A program made the position numbers and the translations under genes. The notes beneath the pieces were generated by a model that made no database searches, was not told the origin of the DNA, and saw nothing but the letters and a program-made list of their open reading frames with translations. Below, one piece after another: positions 42,514 to 51,340 of a stretch of DNA of 64,000 nt. Within the stretch, counting starts at the first letter, position 1, and each line of letters begins with the position of its first letter. The DNA comes from Sphingomonas aurantiaca. GTDB taxonomy: Bacteria > Pseudomonadota > Alphaproteobacteria > Sphingomonadales > Sphingomonadaceae. The DNA is taken from positions 124,001-188,000 of the forward strand of contig NZ_QAOG01000003.1 of the NCBI RefSeq assembly GCF_003050705.1, given 5' to 3'.

Positions 42514-45117
42514 TCACCCCTCGCTGGCGAGCGCTTTCAACCGGTACAGCGCGTCGAGCGCATCGCGCGGGCTCATCGCGTCGATGTCGAGCTTCGCCAG
42601 ATCCTCGCGGAGCACGTCGCACGCGACCTCCTCGATCTGCGCGGCCGCGGCGAACAGCGGCAGGTCGTCGAGCCCCGCGGCGATCCCGCCGGTCTTCGCG
42701 CGCCCCGCCTCGAGCTTGGCCAGCACCGCCTTCGCGCGCGCCACCGTCGCCGGCGACATCCCCGCGAGCCGCGCGACCGCGAGCCCGTAGCTGCGATCCG
42801 CCGGGCCGTCGGCGAGTTCGTGGAGCAGCACCAGCTCGCCCTTCCACTCGCGCGCGCGGACATGGTGCAGCGACAGCGCCTCGCAGCGTTCGGCGAGCCG
42901 GGTCAGCTCGTGATAATGCGTCGCGAACAGACACCTGCACCGGTTGTCCTCATGGATCGCCTCGACCACCGCCCAGGCGATCGCGAGCCCGTCATAGGTC
43001 GAGGTGCCGCGCCCGACCTCGTCGAGGATCACGAACGAGCGCGGCGTCGCCTGCGCGAGGATCGCCGCGGTCTCGACCATCTCGACCATGAAGGTCGATC
43101 GGCCGCGCGCGAGATTGTCCGACGCGCCGACGCGGCTGAAGAGGCGATCGACGAGGCCGAGCGTCGCCTTGGTCGCGGGCACGTAGGAGCCCGCTTGTGC
43201 CAGCACCGCGATCAGCGCGTTCTGGCGCAGGAAGGTCGATTTACCGCCCATGTTGGGGCCGGTGACGAGCCACAACCGCGAGCTTTCGGACAGGTTGCAG
43301 TCGTTCGCGACGAACCGGTCGCCCGACTTCGCGACCGCGGCCTCGACAACCGGGTGCCGCCCGCCCTCGATCTCGAAGCACGCGTGATCGACCAGCGACG
43401 GCCGCGCCCAGGCGCCTTCCGCGGCGCGCTCGGCGAGGCCCGCCGCAACGTCGAGCCGCGCGAGCGCGTCGGCGGTCGCGGCGATCGCCTCGCGCCCCGC
43501 CAGCGCCTGCGCGGTGAGTTCCTCGAGATGCGCGGCTTCGGCCGCCAGCGCGTGCGCGCCCGACTGCGACACCTTGGCGGCGACCTCGTGCAGCGCAGGC
43601 GTGTTGAAACGCACGACACCCGCCAGCGTCTGGCGATGCGTGAAGCCGCTCTCGGGCTTCATCAGCGGGTCGGCGGCGCGCGCGGGCACCTCGACATGAT
43701 AGCCGAGCACGCCGTTATGGCGGATTTTCAACGCGGTGACACCGGTGGTGGTGCGGAACTCGGCCTCCAACGCGGCGATCGCGCGCCTGCCGCCCGCGCC
43801 CGCATCGCGCAGGTCGTCGAGCGCGGCGTCATAGCCTGCCGCGATATAGCCGCCATCGGACGATTCGATCGGCGGCGACGGCACCAGCGCGCGCTTGAGC
43901 AGGTCGATCAGCGCGCCATGCCCGCGCAGCCGCGGCGCGATCTCGCGCAGCAGCGGCGGCGGCGAGTCGATCCCGTCGAGCCGCTCGCCCAGGCTCCACG
44001 CGCCGTCGAGCCCGTCGCGCAACTGGCCGAGATCGCGCGGGCCCCCGCGCCCTGCCGCGAGCCGGCCGAGCGCGCGACCGATATCGGGGAGCGCACGCAG
44101 CGTCGACCGCAGCCGCTCGCGCGCCGCCTGGTCGTCATGGAACAGCCGGACGAGATCGAGCCGCGCATCGATCGCCGCCGCATCCATCAGCGGCGCGCCG
44201 AGATCGGCACCGAGCAAGCGCGCACCTGCCCCCGTGACGGTGCGATCGACCGCGTCGAGCAGGCTGCCCTTGCGGACGCCGCCGGTGGTGCAGGTGAGCT
44301 CCAGGCTCTCGCGCGTCGCGGCGTCGATCGCCATCGTCTCGGCGGCGCGGCCGATCCGCGGCGGGCGCAGGAAGGGCATCGTGCCCTTGGCGTTATGCTC
44401 GAGATACGCGACCAGCCCGCCCGCTGCGGCGAGCGAGGCGCGGCCGAACTGGCCGAACCCGTCGAGCGTCGCGACGCCGTAGAGCCGCTTCAGCCGCGCC
44501 TCGCCCGCGGCGCTGTCGAAATCGAGCTTGGGCCGGAGCGTGGTGGCGGCCTCTTCGAAGGCGCTCGCCTCCGAGGCGACGACTTCCGCCGCGCCGAGCC
44601 GCGCGAGTTCGGCGTCGACCGCGTCGGGTGCGACCTCGACGATCTCGAACCGGCCGGTCGAGACGTCGGCCGCGGCGATCGCCACCGATCCGCCGACCTC
44701 ACCGATCGCGATGCACCAATTGTCCGCGCGCGCGTCGAGCAGCGCCTCTTCGGTCAGCGTGCCGGCGGTGACGACGCGGACGATCGCGCGCGCAACGAGC
44801 GCCTTGGAGCCGCCGCGCGCCTTGGCCTCCGCCGGGCTCTCGACCTGCTCGGCGATCGCGACGCGGTGTCCCGCCTTGATCAGGCGTTGCAGATAGACGG
44901 TTGCGGCATGGACGGGGACGCCGCACATCGGGATCGGCTTGCCCTCATGCTCGCCGCGCGCGGTCAGCGCGATGTCGAGCACTGCGGCGGCCGTCCGCGC
45001 ATCGTCCATGAACAGCTCGAAGAAATCGCCCATGCGGTAAAACAGCAGGCAGTCCTGCGCCTCTGCCTTCAGGCCGAGATACTGCGACATCATGGGGGTA
45101 GGGGCGGGGTGCGACAT
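42514..45117 (-). CDS. mutS: DNA mismatch repair protein MutS
   Basis: Mismatch-recognition ATPase, 867 residues from ATG 45117 (E. coli 853). The N-terminal mismatch-binding domain has the phenylalanine loop FYRMGDFFELF. The core and clamp domains follow, then the ATPase with Walker A TGPNMGGKSTFLRQ (about residues 617-630), SRVGASDNLARGRSTFMVEM, VILDEVGRGTSTYDG and FATHYHELTRLAE. It starts methyl-directed or strand-directed repair with MutL. Met codons a few residues later (PMMSQYLG) are alternative starts. Repeat-derived sequence lies immediately upstream. Confidence 0.97.
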   Translation of the reverse strand: MSHPAPTPMMSQYLGLKAEAQDCLLFYRMGDFFELFMDDARTAAAVLDIALTARGEHEGKPIPMCGVPVHAATVYLQRLIKAGHRVAIAEQVESPAEAKARGGSKALVARAIVRVVTAGTLTEEALLDARADNWCIAIGEVGGSVAIAAADVSTGRFEIVEVAPDAVDAELARLGAAEVVASEASAFEEAATTLRPKLDFDSAAGEARLKRLYGVATLDGFGQFGRASLAAAGGLVAYLEHNAKGTMPFLRPPRIGRAAETMAIDAATRESLELTCTTGGVRKGSLLDAVDRTVTGAGARLLGADLGAPLMDAAAIDARLDLVRLFHDDQAARERLRSTLRALPDIGRALGRLAAGRGGPRDLGQLRDGLDGAWSLGERLDGIDSPPPLLREIAPRLRGHGALIDLLKRALVPSPPIESSDGGYIAAGYDAALDDLRDAGAGGRRAIAALEAEFRTTTGVTALKIRHNGVLGYHVEVPARAADPLMKPESGFTHRQTLAGVVRFNTPALHEVAAKVSQSGAHALAAEAAHLEELTAQALAGREAIAATADALARLDVAAGLAERAAEGAWARPSLVDHACFEIEGGRHPVVEAAVAKSGDRFVANDCNLSESSRLWLVTGPNMGGKSTFLRQNALIAVLAQAGSYVPATKATLGLVDRLFSRVGASDNLARGRSTFMVEMVETAAILAQATPRSFVILDEVGRGTSTYDGLAIAWAVVEAIHEDNRCRCLFATHYHELTRLAERCEALSLHHVRAREWKGELVLLHELADGPADRSYGLAVARLAGMSPATVARAKAVLAKLEAGRAKTGGIAAGLDDLPLFAAAAQIEEVACDVLREDLAKLDIDAMSPRDALDALYRLKALASEG

Positions 45118-45153
45118 CACGGTGCGGGTAGCGAAAAGCCGCGCCCCGTAAAA

Positions 45154-45286
45154 CCCCTCTCCCCTCGGGGAGAGGGAGGGGCCCGCGCGCAGCGTGGGAG
45201 GGTGAGGGGGCGTGAGGCTCGGGTGCGCACCCCAACCGCCCCTCATCCGGCGCCTCCGCGCCACCTTCTCCCCGAGGGGGAGAAGG
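45154..45286. repeat. Class IV repeat (CTCTCCCC/GGGGAGAG type)
   Basis: CCCCTCTCCCCTCGGGGAGA at the left and TTCTCCCCGAGGGGGAGAAG at the right are hairpins flanking GC-rich sequence with GTGAGGCTCGGG. A second copy lies at 47807-47956 and shares GCGTGAGGCTCGGG. Translation of this kind gives LSPRGEG. Confidence 0.8.
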
Positions 45287-45343
45287 ACGTTTCGATCGGG
45301 CCGTGTTGTTCTCCCTCATTCACACCACCCCCGCTTATCAAAA

Positions 45344-45450
45344 CCACCCCGGCGAAGGCCGGGGCCCAATTGGGGGACGACGGTAACGAACGGCGGTCCG
45401 TCCTTACTTCGGCCTTCCCACTTGGGCCCCGGCCTTCGCCGGGGTGGTGG
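45344..45450. repeat. Class II palindromic repeat upstream of maeB
   Basis: Arms CCACCCCGGCGAAGGCCGGG and CCCGGCCTTCGCCGGGGTGG enclose CCCAATTGGG and CTTGGGCCCC. It is nearly symmetric over 107 bp. Confidence 0.85.
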
Positions 45451-45549
45451 TTAGCGCCAACCCCTTGGGCGAAGTGTCCGGGGTGACGAACGCCGGCCAC
45501 CTGCCTAGAAGGTCCTCCAAACCTAACGATCCCCCCGCGAGGCCCCGCC

Positions 45550-47805
45550 ATGTCCGACGAAACGCTCCAATTCTCCGAACGCGAAGCGCTGCTGTTCCAT
45601 TCGGAAGGCCGGCCGGGGAAGATCGAGATCATCGCATCGAAGCCGATGGCGACGCAGCGCGACCTGGCGCTTGCCTATTCGCCCGGCGTCGCGGTGCCGG
45701 TGCAGGCGATCTACGACGATCCCGCGACCGTCTATGATTACACCGCCAAGGGAAACCTCGTCGCGGTGATCTCGAACGGCACCGCCATCCTCGGCATGGG
45801 CAATCTCGGCCCGCTCGCGTCGAAGCCGGTGATGGAAGGCAAGGCGGTGCTGTTCAAGCGCTTCGCCGACGTCGACGCGATCGATATCGAACTGAAGACC
45901 GAGGACGTGAACCGCTTCATCGACGCGGTCGAGCTGATGGAGCCGACCTTCGGCGGGATCAATCTCGAGGATATCAAGGCGCCCGAATGCTTCATCATCG
46001 AGCAGGCGTTGCGCGAGCGGATGAACATCCCGGTCTTCCATGACGACCAGCACGGCACCGCGATCATCACCGCCGCGGGGCTGATCAACGCGTGCCTGCT
46101 GACGGGCCGCAAGCTTTCCGAGGTCAAGATCGTCGTCAACGGCGCGGGGGCGGCGGCGATCGCCTGCACCGAGCTGGTCAAGGCGATGGGCGTGCGCGGC
46201 GACAACGTCATCCTGTGCGATCGCAAGGGCGTGATCTACCAGGGCCGCGAGGGCGTCGACCAGTGGAAGTCGGCGCACGCCGCGATCACCGAGACACGCA
46301 CGCTGACCGAGGCCTTGGTCGGCGCCGACGTGTTCCTCGGCCTGTCGGCGGCAGGCTCGCTGACGCCCGAGATGGTCAAGGACATGGCGCCCGCGCCGAT
46401 CATCTTCGCGATGGCCAATCCCGAGCCGGAGATCCGCCCCGAGCTGGCGATGGCCGCGCGTCCCGATGCGATCGTCGCCACCGGCCGTTCGGATTACCCG
46501 AACCAGGTCAACAACGTGCTCGGCTTCCCGTTCATCTTCCGCGGTGCGCTCGACGTCCGCGCGACGGGGATCAACGACGCGATGAAGATCGCCGCCGCCA
46601 ACGCGATCGCTGAACTCGCGCGCGAGCGCGTCCCCGAGGAGGTCGCGGCGGCGTACGGCGTCCGTCACAGCTTCGGCCCGACCTACATCATCCCCGCGCC
46701 GTTCGATCCGCGGCTGATGGAAGTCGTCCCCGTCGCGGTCGCCAAGGCGGCGATGGCGTCGGGCGTCGCGACCAAGCCGATCCTCGACATCGAGGCGTAT
46801 CGGCATTCGTTGAGAGCGCGCCTCAACCCGACGACGTCGGTGCTGTCGATGGCATACGAGGGTGCGCGCGCGCATCCCAAGCGCGTGATCTTCGCCGAGG
46901 GCGAAGAGGAAGTCGTGCTGCGCGCGGCGATCGCGTTCAAGGAGGGCGGCTATGGCACGCCGGTGCTGGTCGGTCGCGACGACGTGCCCGACCGGTTGCG
47001 CGCGTTGGGCGTCACCGACCCGGAGAGCTTCGAGTTGCACAACAGCCGCGTCTCGCCGCTGGTCCCCAAGATGGTCGACTTCCTCTACGAGCGGCTTCAG
47101 CGGCGCGGCTATCTGCGCCGCGATTGCGAGCGGATGGTCAACCAGGACCGCAACATCTTCGGCGCGTTGCTGCTCCAGCTCGGCGAAGGCGATGCGATGA
47201 TCACCGGCATCACGCGCACCTATAGCGAGACGATGCGGCAGATCCGTCGCGTGATCGATCCCGTCACGGGCAAGACGCCGTTCGGCATCCACCTGCTCGT
47301 CGGCCAGAGCCACACGGTGTTCATCGCCGACACGACGGTCAACGAGCGCCCGACCGCCGAGCAGCTCGCCGACTTCGCCGAACAGACCGCCGCGGTCGCA
47401 CGCCGGATGGGGCATGAGCCGCGCGTGGCGTTCCTCAGCTATTCGAACTTCGGCAATCCGAAGGGCGAATGGCTCGACAATATCCGCGATGCGGTGACCG
47501 TGCTCGACGGCCGCAAGGTCGGGTTCGAATATGAGGGCGAGATGGCGCCGGATGTCGCACTCAACCCGAAGCAGCTGGCGAACTATCCGTTCGCGCGGCT
47601 GTCGGGGCCGGCGAACGTGCTGATCATGCCGGGGCTCCAGTCGGCGCATATCTCGGCGAAGTTGCTGCGCGAGCTGGGTGGAGACTCGGTCATCGGCCCG
47701 ATGCTGATCGGCATGGAAAAGCCGGTCCAGGTCGCGCCAATGACCAGCACAGCGAGTGAACTGGTGACGCTGGCCGTCCTCGCGGCAGGCGGCATCGCCC
47801 GCTAA
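45550..47805 (+). CDS. maeB: NADP-dependent malic enzyme MaeB with phosphotransacetylase-like domain
   Basis: Oxidative decarboxylation of malate to pyruvate with NADP+ reduction; 751 residues, typical of the long MaeB form. The N-terminal malic domain has AYSPGVAVP, GTAILGMGNLGPLASKPVMEGK and FHDDQHGTAIITAAGLINA. The NAD(P) fold has VVNGAGAAAIACTELVKAMG. From about residue 430 a phosphate acetyltransferase-like domain follows (RVIFAEGEEEVVLRAA, GLQSAHISAKLLRELGGDSV), regulatory in known enzymes. Cytoplasmic, central carbon metabolism. Confidence 0.97.
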   Translation: MSDETLQFSEREALLFHSEGRPGKIEIIASKPMATQRDLALAYSPGVAVPVQAIYDDPATVYDYTAKGNLVAVISNGTAILGMGNLGPLASKPVMEGKAVLFKRFADVDAIDIELKTEDVNRFIDAVELMEPTFGGINLEDIKAPECFIIEQALRERMNIPVFHDDQHGTAIITAAGLINACLLTGRKLSEVKIVVNGAGAAAIACTELVKAMGVRGDNVILCDRKGVIYQGREGVDQWKSAHAAITETRTLTEALVGADVFLGLSAAGSLTPEMVKDMAPAPIIFAMANPEPEIRPELAMAARPDAIVATGRSDYPNQVNNVLGFPFIFRGALDVRATGINDAMKIAAANAIAELARERVPEEVAAAYGVRHSFGPTYIIPAPFDPRLMEVVPVAVAKAAMASGVATKPILDIEAYRHSLRARLNPTTSVLSMAYEGARAHPKRVIFAEGEEEVVLRAAIAFKEGGYGTPVLVGRDDVPDRLRALGVTDPESFELHNSRVSPLVPKMVDFLYERLQRRGYLRRDCERMVNQDRNIFGALLLQLGEGDAMITGITRTYSETMRQIRRVIDPVTGKTPFGIHLLVGQSHTVFIADTTVNERPTAEQLADFAEQTAAVARRMGHEPRVAFLSYSNFGNPKGEWLDNIRDAVTVLDGRKVGFEYEGEMAPDVALNPKQLANYPFARLSGPANVLIMPGLQSAHISAKLLRELGGDSVIGPMLIGMEKPVQVAPMTSTASELVTLAVLAAGGIAR

Positions 47806-47806
47806 T

Positions 47807-47956
47807 CTCCCTCGCCCCTACGGGGAGAGGGAAGGGGCCCGCGGCGCTTGCCGTGGGAAGGGAGAGGGGCGTGAGGCTCGGGACGTATCCGCCAAAGCCC
47901 CTCTCCCTTCCGCAGCCAAGCGGCTGCTCCCTCCCTCTCCCCGGAGGGGCGAGGGA
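47807..47956. repeat. Class IV repeat between maeB and the dehydrogenase gene
   Basis: CTCGCCCCTACGGGGAGAGG at the left and CCTCTCCCCGGAGGGGCGAG at the right, with an inner CTTGCCGTGGGAAGGGAGAG. It fills the 157 bp between two converging genes and may act as their shared 3' hairpin. Confidence 0.8.
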
Positions 47957-47962
47957 ATTAGC

Positions 47963-48751
47963 TCACGCGTCGATGCTGGTGCCGAGCGAAGCGTGGACGA
48001 GGCCACCGTCGACCGTGATCGTCTCGCCGATCACATAGTCCCCGGCGCGGCTGGCGAGGTAGATCGCCGCGCCCGCCATATCCTCGTCCACCCCGACGCG
48101 CTTCGCCGGAATCCCCTCCGCCACCGCATCCCCATGGTCCCGCGCCGCCTTGTTCATGTCGCTCGCAAACGCCCCCGGCGCGATCGAGGTGACGTTGATC
48201 GAGTCCGTCACCAGCCGCGCCGCCATCCGCTTGGTCAGATAGATCAGCGCCGATTTCGACGCGTGATAGCTGTACGTCTCCCAAGGGTTGAGCCGCTGCC
48301 CGTCGATCGACGTGATGTTGATCACCTTGGCCGGCCGCTCGCGTGACCCCGACGCCTTCAGCGCCGCGTGCAGCGCCTGCGTCAGGAAGAACGGTGACTT
48401 GACGTTGAGGTCCATGACCTTGTCCCAGCCGGCCTCCGAGAAATCCTCGAACGGCACGCCCCAGGCCGCGCCGGCGTTGTTCACCAATATGTCGAGCTTT
48501 GACTCATGCTCGGCGAACTGCTCGGCCAGTGCCTTGCACCCCGCCACCGTCGACACGTCCTGCGGCAGCGCGATGCAATTCGGCCCGAGCTCGGCCGCGG
48601 TCTCCTCGCACGCCGCGGCCTTGCGCGACGAGATATAGACCTTGGCCCCTTGCGCGATGAAGCCCGCAGCGATCATCTTGCCGATCCCGCGGCTGCCGCC
48701 GGTGATCAGCGCGACGCGGCCGTCGAGCCGGAACAGGGTGGTGGTATCCAT
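47963..48751 (-). CDS. Short-chain dehydrogenase/reductase (RhlG/FabG-like)
   Basis: A 262-residue classical SDR. Cofactor motif ITGGSRGIGK with SSRK after strand 2 (NADPH preference likely), NNAGAAWG, the catalytic Ser in INITSIDG, and YSYHASK as the Tyr/Lys pair. A perfect GGAGG lies 7 nt before the ATG. The substrate is unknown; the RhlG-like sequence suggests a 3-ketoacyl substrate. Divergent from a second SDR. Confidence 0.9.
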   Translation of the reverse strand: MDTTTLFRLDGRVALITGGSRGIGKMIAAGFIAQGAKVYISSRKAAACEETAAELGPNCIALPQDVSTVAGCKALAEQFAEHESKLDILVNNAGAAWGVPFEDFSEAGWDKVMDLNVKSPFFLTQALHAALKASGSRERPAKVINITSIDGQRLNPWETYSYHASKSALIYLTKRMAARLVTDSINVTSIAPGAFASDMNKAARDHGDAVAEGIPAKRVGVDEDMAGAAIYLASRAGDYVIGETITVDGGLVHASLGTSIDA

Positions 48752-48830
48752 GGCGCATCCTCCGAATGTTTGCCCGCTTGGTATCGCCGCGGCGGCGTTC
48801 CTGCAAACCCGTTATTCGAAGCCGCCCATA

Positions 48831-48858
48831 TTGACGAGGGTGGGAGCCGTACTATGCT
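48831..48858 (+). promoter_or_regulatory. Possible sigma-70-type promoter for the second dehydrogenase
   Basis: TTGACG, a 16-bp spacer, then TATGCT, 21 bp before GTG 48880. The hexamers are close to consensus and the position fits, but this is by eye only. Confidence 0.4.
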
Positions 48859-48879
48859 CGCCAAAACGGGAGAGAGCGG

Positions 48880-49707
48880 GTGCGGTTTTCAGGCAAGCGG
48901 GCGGTCGTGACGGGCGGCGCATCGGGGATCGGCCGGGCGACTGCGCTGCGGCTCGCCGATGAGGGCGCGAGCGTGCTGATCGGCGACATCGATGAGGCCG
49001 GCGGGCAGGCGCTCGCCGACGCGTCTGGTAGCCGCATCCAGTTCCAGCGTACCGACGTGCTGCAGGCGGGCGATATCGAGGCGCTGATGCAGGCCGCCGA
49101 CGATGCAGGCGGGCTCGACATCGTGTTCAACAATGCCGGCGCGGGCGGATCGCGCGACCCGATCGGCGAGATTTCGCCCGAGGACTGGGACCGCACGCAG
49201 GCGCTCCTCCTCCGCTCGGTCGCGCTCGGCATCCGTTACGCGGCGCCGCTGATGGCGAAGCGCGGCGGCGGCGCGATCGTCAACACCTCGTCGGTGTCCG
49301 CGCTCGGCACCGGCTATGCGCCGACCGCCTATTCCACCGCCAAGGCCGGGGTGCTGCACCTGACCAAGCAGGCCGCCGCCGATCTCGCGCGCCACGCGAT
49401 CCGCGTCAACGCGGTCGTCCCCGGCTTCATCGTCACCAACATCTTCACGCGGATGCTCGATCTCGACGCGGCGAAGACGAGCAAGGCGGACGCGATGATC
49501 GCGCATATCGCCGCCGACGCGCAGCCGATCCGCCGCCCCGGGACCGGTGACGACATCGCCGCCGCGGTTGCGTTCCTCGCCAGCGACGATGCGAGCTTCA
49601 TCACCGGCACGCACATCCTGGTCGACGGCGGCATGACGATCGGCACGCGGCCGAGCTGGGACCCCGCGCAACCGTCGCTGTTCTCGATCCTCGACAGCCT
49701 GAAATGA
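48880..49707 (+). CDS. Short-chain dehydrogenase/reductase
   Basis: A 275-residue classical SDR beginning at GTG 48880 with GGGAGAG just upstream. Motifs: VVTGGASGIGRAT with GDIDEAGG after strand 2 (an Asp that favours NAD+), NNAGAGGSRDP, the catalytic Ser in NTSSVSALG, and YSTAKAG. It ends with the usual ITGTHILVDGGM. Substrate unknown. It is probably co-transcribed with the MFS gene 10 bp downstream. Confidence 0.9.
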   Translation: MRFSGKRAVVTGGASGIGRATALRLADEGASVLIGDIDEAGGQALADASGSRIQFQRTDVLQAGDIEALMQAADDAGGLDIVFNNAGAGGSRDPIGEISPEDWDRTQALLLRSVALGIRYAAPLMAKRGGGAIVNTSSVSALGTGYAPTAYSTAKAGVLHLTKQAAADLARHAIRVNAVVPGFIVTNIFTRMLDLDAAKTSKADAMIAHIAADAQPIRRPGTGDDIAAAVAFLASDDASFITGTHILVDGGMTIGTRPSWDPAQPSLFSILDSLK

Positions 49708-49717
49708 CCGCCTCTTT

Positions 49718-51142
49718 ATGACCGCCCCGGCCCGGCGGCTGTCGACCGCGACGATGGCGAGCTATGGCTTCGGCGCGGTGGCGTACGGGGTGAAGGATTC
49801 CGGGTTCGGGACGTTCCTGCTGCTGTTCTACAATCAGGTCGTCGGGCTGCCGTCCGCAACGGTCGGTCTCGTCATCATGATGGCGCTGCTGATCGATGCG
49901 TTCGTCGATCCCGCGGTCGGTTTCTTCTCCGATCGGACGCGGACTCGGTGGGGGCGGCGGCATCCGTGGATGTACGCGTCGGCGCTGCCGATCATGATCG
50001 GCTGGCTGTTGCTGTGGAATCCGCCGGCGATGCTGTCGCAGCCGCAGACGCTCGTCTGGCTGTTCGCGATGGCGGTGCTCGTGCGCAGCGCGGTGAGTTG
50101 CTACGAGGTGCCGTCGGTCGCGCTGACCCCCGAGCTTACGTCGGGCTATGACGAGCGGACGCGGATCATGGCCTATCGCTATCTGTTCGGCTGGGTCGGT
50201 GGGTTGCTGATGCTGCTGTCGGCCTACCAGTATTTCCTCAGCCCCACGGCGGCGTTCCCGAACGGCCTGCTCAACCGCGCGGGCTATGCCGGGTTCGCGC
50301 TGGCGGGGGCGGTCGCGATCGGCGTCGCGATCCTCGTCTCCGCGCTCGGCACGCACCACGAGATCAGGCATCTCCCCAACCCGCCGATCGCCCGGCAGAC
50401 TCTGCGCGAGTCCTTCGCCGAACTCCGCCAGACCGTGAAGAACCGCGCGTTCGTCATCCTGATGGCGGCGGGCGTCTGCGCGTACACGATCCAGGGCATC
50501 AGCTATGCGATGTCGAACTATCTCTACACCTATGTCTGGGGCTTCAAGGGGCCGGTGTTCGTCTACCTGACGATCGCGCTGTTCTCGGGCGTGTTCCTCG
50601 CCTTCCTCGCCGCGCCCCGGCTCGGCAGGACGGGGAGCAAGCCCAAGGTCGCGCTCGCCGCGGTGCTGCTCGGCGCGGCGCTCAACACCGCGCCCTATTG
50701 GTTGCGGATGCTCGGCATGTTCCCTGAGGTCGGCGACCGCGCGCTGCTGCCGATGCTGTTCGGGCTGTTCATCCTCGGCACCGCGTCGAACGTCACCGGG
50801 TTCATCCTCGGCGCGTCGATGATGGCCGATGTGGTCGAGGATTCGGAGGCGAAGACCGGGCGACGCTCCGAAGGCGTGTTCTTCGCCGGCTCGTTCTTCG
50901 TCCAGAAATGCACGAGCGGGATCGGCATCTTCTTCGCCGGGATGATCCTGGCGGTCGCGGGCTTCCCCGCCAAGGCGACGCCGGGGACGGTGCCGGTCGC
51001 GACGATCGACCGGTTGACGCTGATCTATGCCGGGCTGTACGTCGCGCTCGCCTGCGTCTCGGCGTATTTCTTCGCGCGGTTTCCGTTCGCGCGCGTGGAG
51101 CATGAGGCACGGCTGGCGCGGCTGGCAACGAAACCGACCTAA
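49718..51142 (+). CDS. GPH-type MFS transporter (MelB-like)
   Basis: A 474-residue inner-membrane transporter with about 12 spans, of the glycoside-pentoside-hexuronide:cation symporter family. The signature DAFVDPAVGFFSDRTRTRWG is followed by RRHPWMYASALP and a central loop rich in Arg/Lys. SVALTPELTSGYDERTRIMA is the second family marker. It probably takes up a sugar or a related compound with H+ or Na+; the linked dehydrogenase 10 bp upstream could act on the imported substrate. Confidence 0.9.
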   Translation: MTAPARRLSTATMASYGFGAVAYGVKDSGFGTFLLLFYNQVVGLPSATVGLVIMMALLIDAFVDPAVGFFSDRTRTRWGRRHPWMYASALPIMIGWLLLWNPPAMLSQPQTLVWLFAMAVLVRSAVSCYEVPSVALTPELTSGYDERTRIMAYRYLFGWVGGLLMLLSAYQYFLSPTAAFPNGLLNRAGYAGFALAGAVAIGVAILVSALGTHHEIRHLPNPPIARQTLRESFAELRQTVKNRAFVILMAAGVCAYTIQGISYAMSNYLYTYVWGFKGPVFVYLTIALFSGVFLAFLAAPRLGRTGSKPKVALAAVLLGAALNTAPYWLRMLGMFPEVGDRALLPMLFGLFILGTASNVTGFILGASMMADVVEDSEAKTGRRSEGVFFAGSFFVQKCTSGIGIFFAGMILAVAGFPAKATPGTVPVATIDRLTLIYAGLYVALACVSAYFFARFPFARVEHEARLARLATKPT

Positions 51143-51149
51143 GCACCTT

Positions 51150-51234
51150 CGTCATCCTGACGAAAGTCAGGATCCAGGGTGACGGAGGATTGTCCTTTAC
51201 GGCTCTGGATCCTGACTTTCGTCAGGATGACGGG
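51150..51234. repeat. Class I palindromic repeat after the GPH transporter
   Basis: Arms CGTCATCCTGACGAAAGTCA and TGACTTTCGTCAGGATGACG with a 40-bp middle. It starts 8 bp after the transporter stop and could be a 3' hairpin of that mRNA. Confidence 0.87.
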
Positions 51235-51340
51235 GCTCGCGGCAGGCGCTGCGCGTCCCTCCCTTCCAGCAGGAGGAACTGCACGTTAGGACCGACGCCT
51301 GGCCTTCCCGCCCTCGGGGAACGGCGACATCGGAGTTTCC

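Larger units (their letters stand above)
45118..45549. other. Divergent gap between mutS and maeB, filled by repeats
   Basis: A 432-bp stretch with no gene. It contains a class IV repeat at 45154-45286 and a class II repeat at 45344-45450. Promoters for mutS and maeB must lie in the remaining short segments; none is clear by eye. Confidence 0.75.

Noticed and set aside
45154..45286. A class IV repeat as the coding start of mutS
   Set aside because: The extended frame reads repeat-derived sequence; MutS homology starts only near the Met codons at 45117 and just after it.
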